Source of the DNA: Uloborus plumipes
Lineage: Eukaryota > Arthropoda > Arachnida > Araneae > Uloboridae
Assembly: GCA_038373865.1 (NCBI GenBank)
Contig: JAXGGA010002875.1
Location: forward strand, 48,964 to 112,963
Length of the DNA stretch: 64,000 nucleotides
Direction: 5' to 3'
The translations under genes and the position numbers were made by a program. Below, piece after piece: positions 59,325-64,000 of this stretch (within the stretch, counting starts at the first letter, position 1; each line of letters starts with the position of its first letter). Under the pieces are notes generated by a model. The model searched no databases. It was not told the DNA's origin and saw nothing but the letters and a program-made list of their open reading frames with translations.

Positions 59325-60385
59325 TTTCCAAATTTGCCGAATCGTCAGCAAAATTTTTTGAACATAAAACTTTTTAGGGGGTCACTGTGACCACCCATTG
59401 GAATGCCTCTGACGATACCTCACCAAATTTACTTTTTCCAATATTTCAAAGCTAGTAATATGTACATTCAATAGTTCTCTCAGTAATGATTTATCGTATT
59501 TTGAGTTAATTGCAATTAAAAAACTAAAAATTATAAAAACTTAGACAAAATAAAGTGTTTTTAATCTTTTCTCTTTCTCTATACAAATTTATATCCATCA
59601 ATACTATATACTTAAAGTTTCAGGAGATCTGACGTACTTGATGGATATATTTTACTATGGGAAAAAAGCATTGAAATGAGCTACAAAAAAAAAAAAAGTT
59701 TTCTTTAAAATTAGAGGAGACCACACGCTTATTTCTTTTTAACGTTATTCTACATATCTGTAGGTTCCATAATCCGTAAAAGTTATTTTTTTTCTAAGGT
59801 TGATGTTCTGAGTTAAATGCGATCAAAAAACCGCAATTTGAAAATTTAAAAAAAAAATCAGTCTTTTTCTGTTCAAAACAATGAAATGTAAACAATTTTC
59901 GCACCTCACATTCTCTTCATAGTATAAATTTTCAGTATATGTTAAAACTTTTTCGGGGGGTTGCTTTTTGGGGGAAATAATGCAGTTTAGAGTCTAGCAA
60001 AAATGAACTAAAAACCATACTTTGCGACCGCTTAATTAAAGAACGCAACTACCCCCAACCCAAGTAGCTATGGGGTCCTCATAACCAGACGCTGTACAAT
60101 CAATAAATGCAAACATAACCTTGAGGTGGTGTTTCTGTAAAAAACTACAGCGCACTAAAATGCGTCTTTCAGTCATTTTGCCAAAAAAAAGCGCTGTAAA
60201 ACATCTAATTTGGGAATTTTTACAGAGTGAGCAAAATTTTCTGGGGTTCTAAAAACTTCAGAATGTTCACTTCTCATGACCTACTTTCACGTATAAAAAA
60301 TAAGAATGAAATTAAACTAATGTCACTGCCTCACCTTGTCTGAATTTCAAAATAATGGCTCTTAACCTACGTACATCAACCTGCT
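59325..60385 (+). repeat. Right arm of the 1-kb inverted repeat
   Basis: Inverse of 50150-51192, with matching outer limit (AATTTCAAAATAATGGCTCT against the left arm around 50165). 59091-59325 is the continuation of the extra unit that starts at 55718, so the right side holds two tandem units. Confidence 0.7.
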
Positions 60386-60840
60386 ATACGTAAGCCTCTT
60401 AATCATCTTCTCAAGAAAAGACAAAAATTATCGGAAGCATTATTGAGTTACAGGAAAATGATAATAAGACAATTGCCATTTTCCATGATTATGAAATAAT
60501 TACTTAAAAGTATCCTGCTTCGTCTGCGATATCAAGCAGTTACACTCTGCTTGTAGTTACGCTTGCGCACGTAGGTGCATTTTAATAGAATCAGCACAAC
60601 AATCAAGAATGAATTTCTTTTAGAAAATAAATTAGCATATTTTTTTCTTCTTGCTAGGAAACTGAATTGCTTTTACTTAAAAAGGTATAAACGACTTGAG
60701 GTAAGAAATAGTTATTATTTTCATTTGAAAGTTGATGAGTTAATGCATATTATTTTACGTTCTTTTCTTTTTTCCCCCTGTTAATGTTTGAAATGTTTCA
60801 TGATATGTTTTGTAAAACATTTTGAAATATAGGATGTGAT
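60386..60840. other. Gene-free stretch
   Basis: No repeat, gene or motif recognised; the 69-codon frame at 60575-60784 has no family resemblance. Confidence 0.45.
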
Positions 60841-61432
60841 GGGGTAAAGTGCTCATAAAATCCAGGTTTTTTTCACTTAGATGAATAATAAATATAAGAA
60901 TATCTTGGATTTTTTTTTCGGGGGGGGGGGTAAGTTTAACATTTCATTAAGAATGAATGTGTTGCACTAAATTAAAGGAGGGTAAACAATGGGGTTTTAA
61001 TCAGTCTTATATTTCCTTTTTCATATGTATGCATAACATGGGGTAAAATGGTAATAGTTTTAAAAACATATGTAAAACCATTATGAATAACTTTTTTTCC
61101 CCAAATACTCAAAACAACTGAGTTTAAATTTAACGATATCTAAATTTTAACAATGTCTTTTCTGGAAAGTGATAATTTCCAATGTTTAACAAATTATAAT
61201 TTGTCAAACATTCCTGGGAATCATTGACAAAATATTCCAGGTAAAAATTATAGATAGCATCCGCACATTGTCTAAACTAATTAAATTACACAGTACGAAA
61301 ATTTTATTTTTAAAGAGTTGTGAAAAAATATAACTTTAAAAAAAAAAAAAAATCTTAGAGCAAGCTTTATCTCATTCTTCAATGTATTCTAAAAAGTGCT
61401 ATATCAAGCTACTATTTATAATAATATTTAGG

Positions 61433-61614
61433 CAGGCCCGTCATTTCGGGGGGTCAGGGGGGGGGGGTCAATTGCCCCCCCCCCCCCAACGGCTCTGAGA
61501 AATCAATGTATTTACATATAAGTGGGCGTGGTTTTTAATGTTTTTCGATGAAATTGCATTGTGTTTGGACCCTTTGCCCGCCCCCCCCTGGAAAAACTTG
61601 AAATGACGTCACTG
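61433..61614. mobile_element. hAT MITE (CAGGCCCGTCATTT family), copy 5
   Basis: CAGGCCCGTCATTTC at the left, GAAATGACGTCACTG at the right; 8-bp flanks TATTTAGG / TATTTAGA. Poly-G then poly-C runs lie just inside the left end and another poly-C near the right. Same core as the other copies, same orientation as copy 1. Confidence 0.85.
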
Positions 61615-61742
61615 TATTTAGAAGGAATGATTTGGAACATAAATTATTCTACTAGAAATTTTTGAAAACTATTGCACTCACACAGCGAAAACAAAAGCTA
61701 AGAATTAAACCAACATTATTGGATTACAATCTTTCCCTAATA

Positions 61743-61918
61743 CAGTCGACGCTCGTTGTAACGACCACACGTTATAAAGACCATCCTAATATAACGACCG
61801 GGGAGAAAACCCCCAACTGTATCCCAATATACTCTATGTTCTACCTCTTATAGCGACCACTCGTTATAAAGACCGTCTTCTGTAGGACGGAGACGGTCGT
61901 TATATCGAGCGTCGACTG
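61743..61918. mobile_element. 176-bp TA-flanked MITE (pogo/Tigger-like ends)
   Basis: Ends CAGTCGACGCTCGTTGTAAC and (reverse complement) CAGTCGACGCTCGATATAAC, flanked by TA (61741-61742, 61919-61920). Repeated TTATA(A/G)(A/C)GACC blocks inside. Non-coding. Confidence 0.85.
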
Positions 61919-62505
61919 TATCAATTATACTCTGCATTTAAACTCACTTGTCTCTAGCTTACTTTTGACAAAAATACATATTTAACAAATTTACCTAATA
62001 TCCGCCTCGTAAGTTAAGATTAGGTGCTTTTAGAAGACGGATGTATGTTAAGCCTAACCTATGACCATTTTACCCCAACTTAAGTTAAAAAATATTATGA
62101 AAAATGAACATAGATTACCTGCTACTGAGGAAGAGGTCTAGAGATACACGAAAAGCTTTCTGAACAGTCATTCTGATAAAAACTCTAGTATATATGAACA
62201 AAATTTCACAAAATAATTTAAAGAGGTGTTCAGAATTTAAATGTGTCATACGCAAATACCTTTTTCACTAAAAAAATATTACTAGTATTAAGATCTCGAA
62301 TCCAAATCTAAACTTCTAGCTGTTTAAATCTAAACTAAAATTTTTGCACTCACTCCTCCAATAAATTCAAATATATAGCCTTTTTTTTTTTTTGTCGGGT
62401 AACCGCTTCACCTTATTCACCACTTTACCCCGGTAACTCGACACACGGGTAAATGGACACCACCTTAGTAAGTCGACATTTATTTTCCCAATGGTCGGTC
62501 CAATG

Positions 62506-63359
62506 CAGTGGTCGGAAGTAGCGCGCTACAAGTAGCGAAACTACTGTAGTAGCTATATTTTTAGTAGTTTGTAGTGTAGCGCATTACTTTTTAAAAAAAG
62601 TAGAGTAGTGAGTAGCGCGATACGAAAAAATAGTAGTTTGTAGCGATTCATGGAAACTACTTTTAAATTAAAAAAAAAAAACAAATAAATAAAAATTTAA
62701 AAAAGAGAACGAAGGAAGAAAACAAGGTTTAATTGACTCTGACTAGAGCAAATCTTGTACGAGTACAGCAGCGAAGGCAATGAGAAATAAGAACCATAAA
62801 AGTATGAGCTGATCTTAGATAACATCATTTTCACGAAATACATTTTATCTGTTTGATGTCATTGGTTAATTTGGCATCATAATTTTTATATTCCTTCAAA
62901 TAATTTTCATGTTCCTAAGTACTCCCTGGCAAGAAATTAAAAAAAAAAAAAAAAAGCTGAAGGTTGCAATCTTTCAACTTTTGAATCCTTTCTTGTGGTG
63001 AATATTCGTAAAAATTGTTAAAAAATTCTAAAAAGGACAAATTTTAGCACCTTTTTTTTTTTAAAGGGAACAAAAAGGAAAAGTATCAAATAAATGCAAA
63101 GACAATTCCTAGTTCTATTCCATATTCAAATGAGTTAATTTACTAATGTAAACCACTTTTCGAATTTTTTCGGTCAATCCTCAAACGGTGTATGCTTTTT
63201 ATTTATTTATTTCTTTTTAAAACTAGCGAAGTACAATTCAAAAGTAGTTTTTAGTCGCTACATTAAAAAAAGTAGTTGTAGTCGTAGTTAACTACGTTTA
63301 TAACTAAGTAGTTGTAGTTGTAGTTCGCTACAAAAGAAATGTAGTTTTTCCAACCACTG
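62506..63359. mobile_element. 0.85-kb hAT element (CAGTGGTCGGAAGTAGC ends)
   Basis: Ends CAGTGGTCGGAAGTAGCG and (reverse complement) CAGTGGTTGGAAAAACTAC, with a perfect 8-bp duplication GTCCAATG (62498-62505, 63360-63367). Both subterminal regions are dense in GTAGT / GTAGCG repeats. No transposase frame, so non-autonomous. Confidence 0.88.
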
Positions 63360-63367
63360 GTCCAATG

Positions 63368-64000
63368 TTAATTTCAGTAGGGGAAAACCTCTTGAACTTG
63401 GCACACATTTACATTAATCTCTATACGTTGCCATCCACCTGATATTTTAGTAAATTTTTTTGCTATCGATATTCTTTTACATTAACTTGCTCTGAGAATT
63501 CTGCTGTTTATGAGTCATGTTCTGGTTGTAAGTTTGTTTATGATTTATGCTGTTTTCCGGAAAGAACTCTTTTTGAGAATTCCCACTAGTACCAAGAGGA
63601 GTTGTGCTGTTGATGCAGTCTCAGGGTTATAAAAAAGGAAAATGGACCTAGAGTAGTTCAGAAGATAAACAAGGCAGCTACAGTACAGGACGTATGTTTT
63701 TTAAGAAAGTGTTAAGCAGAGATTTTCTCTGTGACGCGGAGCTCTTATCTTTTTTTACAAATTATGCTTTTGATCTTAATAAGGTATTCAAAATTGTCTT
63801 ATTTTTTTGTTACGTTATTTTCGAAAAAATGAAATAAAAAATCCTTTACTGAACTCAATTTTTATATTTTTGATGGTAAGCACTAGTAAATAAGCAATAC
63901 AGAAAGAACTACAGTTGAAATCATGGCACCTCGGGTAAATTAAAACAGCCGCTTAGCTCGAGGTATTTTCGTTCCCTTCGGTATCGAATATCGACCCGTC
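63368..64000. other. Gene-free stretch at window end
   Basis: AT-rich, no gene, repeat or motif recognised before the window stops. Confidence 0.45.

Larger units (their letters stand above)
60841..62432. mobile_element. Possible element with GGGGTAAAGTG ends
   Basis: GGGGTAAAGTG at about 60841 and CACTTTACCCC at about 62422-62432, plus an inner inverted pair GGGGTAAAATGGTAATAG (about 61040) and TATGACCATTTTACCCC (about 62060). No clear target duplication. Contains two younger MITE insertions. Tentative. Confidence 0.35.

Noticed and set aside
50150..60385. A giant Maverick/Polinton-type element, given 1-kb inverted repeats 8 kb apart
   Set aside because: No polymerase, integrase, protease or capsid-like frames lie between; the interval is filled by later unrelated insertions.

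Overview
This window reads as animal nuclear DNA, AT-rich, with one multi-exon host gene and very many DNA transposons and MITEs. I infer an arthropod, most likely an arachnid such as a spider, from the elongase sequence and the mixture of Tc1/mariner, hAT, Helitron and piggyBac-type elements with long poly-G/C tracts. No single diagnostic marker is present, so the taxon is inference only. There are no bacterial-style operons, no CRISPR array and no convincing stand-alone RNA gene.

The one clear host gene is an ELOVL-type very-long-chain fatty-acid elongase on the + strand. I assembled it from seven coding exons between 33201 and 44539 (264 residues). All splice junctions are GT-AG and the reading frame stays open throughout. 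It keeps the KxxExxDT motif, the HxxHH histidine box, the MYxYY box and the LWWKKYLT motif. A splice acceptor 23 bp before the ATG implies at least one upstream non-coding exon that I could not place.

The rest is a layered transposon landscape. Left part (1-13 kb): a dead DD37D-type mariner (1212-2468), a deletion derivative of a family with repeated CAGTAGTCGGCCA motifs (2559-3028), small TA-flanked MITEs, a 4-kb hAT-like element with long inverted repeats (6197-10174) that carries a giant hairpin and Helitron/PIF1-helicase debris, and a TA-flanked element (11427-12375). At 13.9-15.4 kb a piggyBac-type MITE sits inside a decayed transposon. Middle part (16-27 kb): hAT MITEs, two almost identical full-length Tc1-like elements with intact 348-residue transposases (19048-20265 and 25140-26355), a three-unit tandem repeat, and a foldback MITE (26498-27129).

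Inside the elongase introns lie a tRNA-derived SINE, several MITEs, and a 3.6-kb foldback element (39992-43562). The ends of that element are inverted arrays of a 15-16 bp minisatellite, and it carries a nested hAT element. Right part (47-64 kb): a third intact Tc1-like element with a different catalytic spacing (47660-49079), then a multi-level nest (about 50.1-60.4 kb) with a large inverted repeat, a TA-flanked element split by a hAT and by a Helitron, and a 3-kb copy of the CAGTAGTCGGCCA family. The window ends with further hAT and pogo/Tigger-like MITEs.

Apart from the elongase, the only protein genes likely to be intact are the three Tc1/mariner transposases. They would mobilise their own copies and any non-autonomous relatives. 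The MITEs depend on transposases encoded elsewhere. The best candidates for something undescribed are the minisatellite-ended foldback element in the elongase intron, the GGGTAAGTG/CAGTAGTCGGCCA family, and the hAT-like element with 0.8-1 kb inverted repeats. All comparisons were made by eye; no database search was possible.
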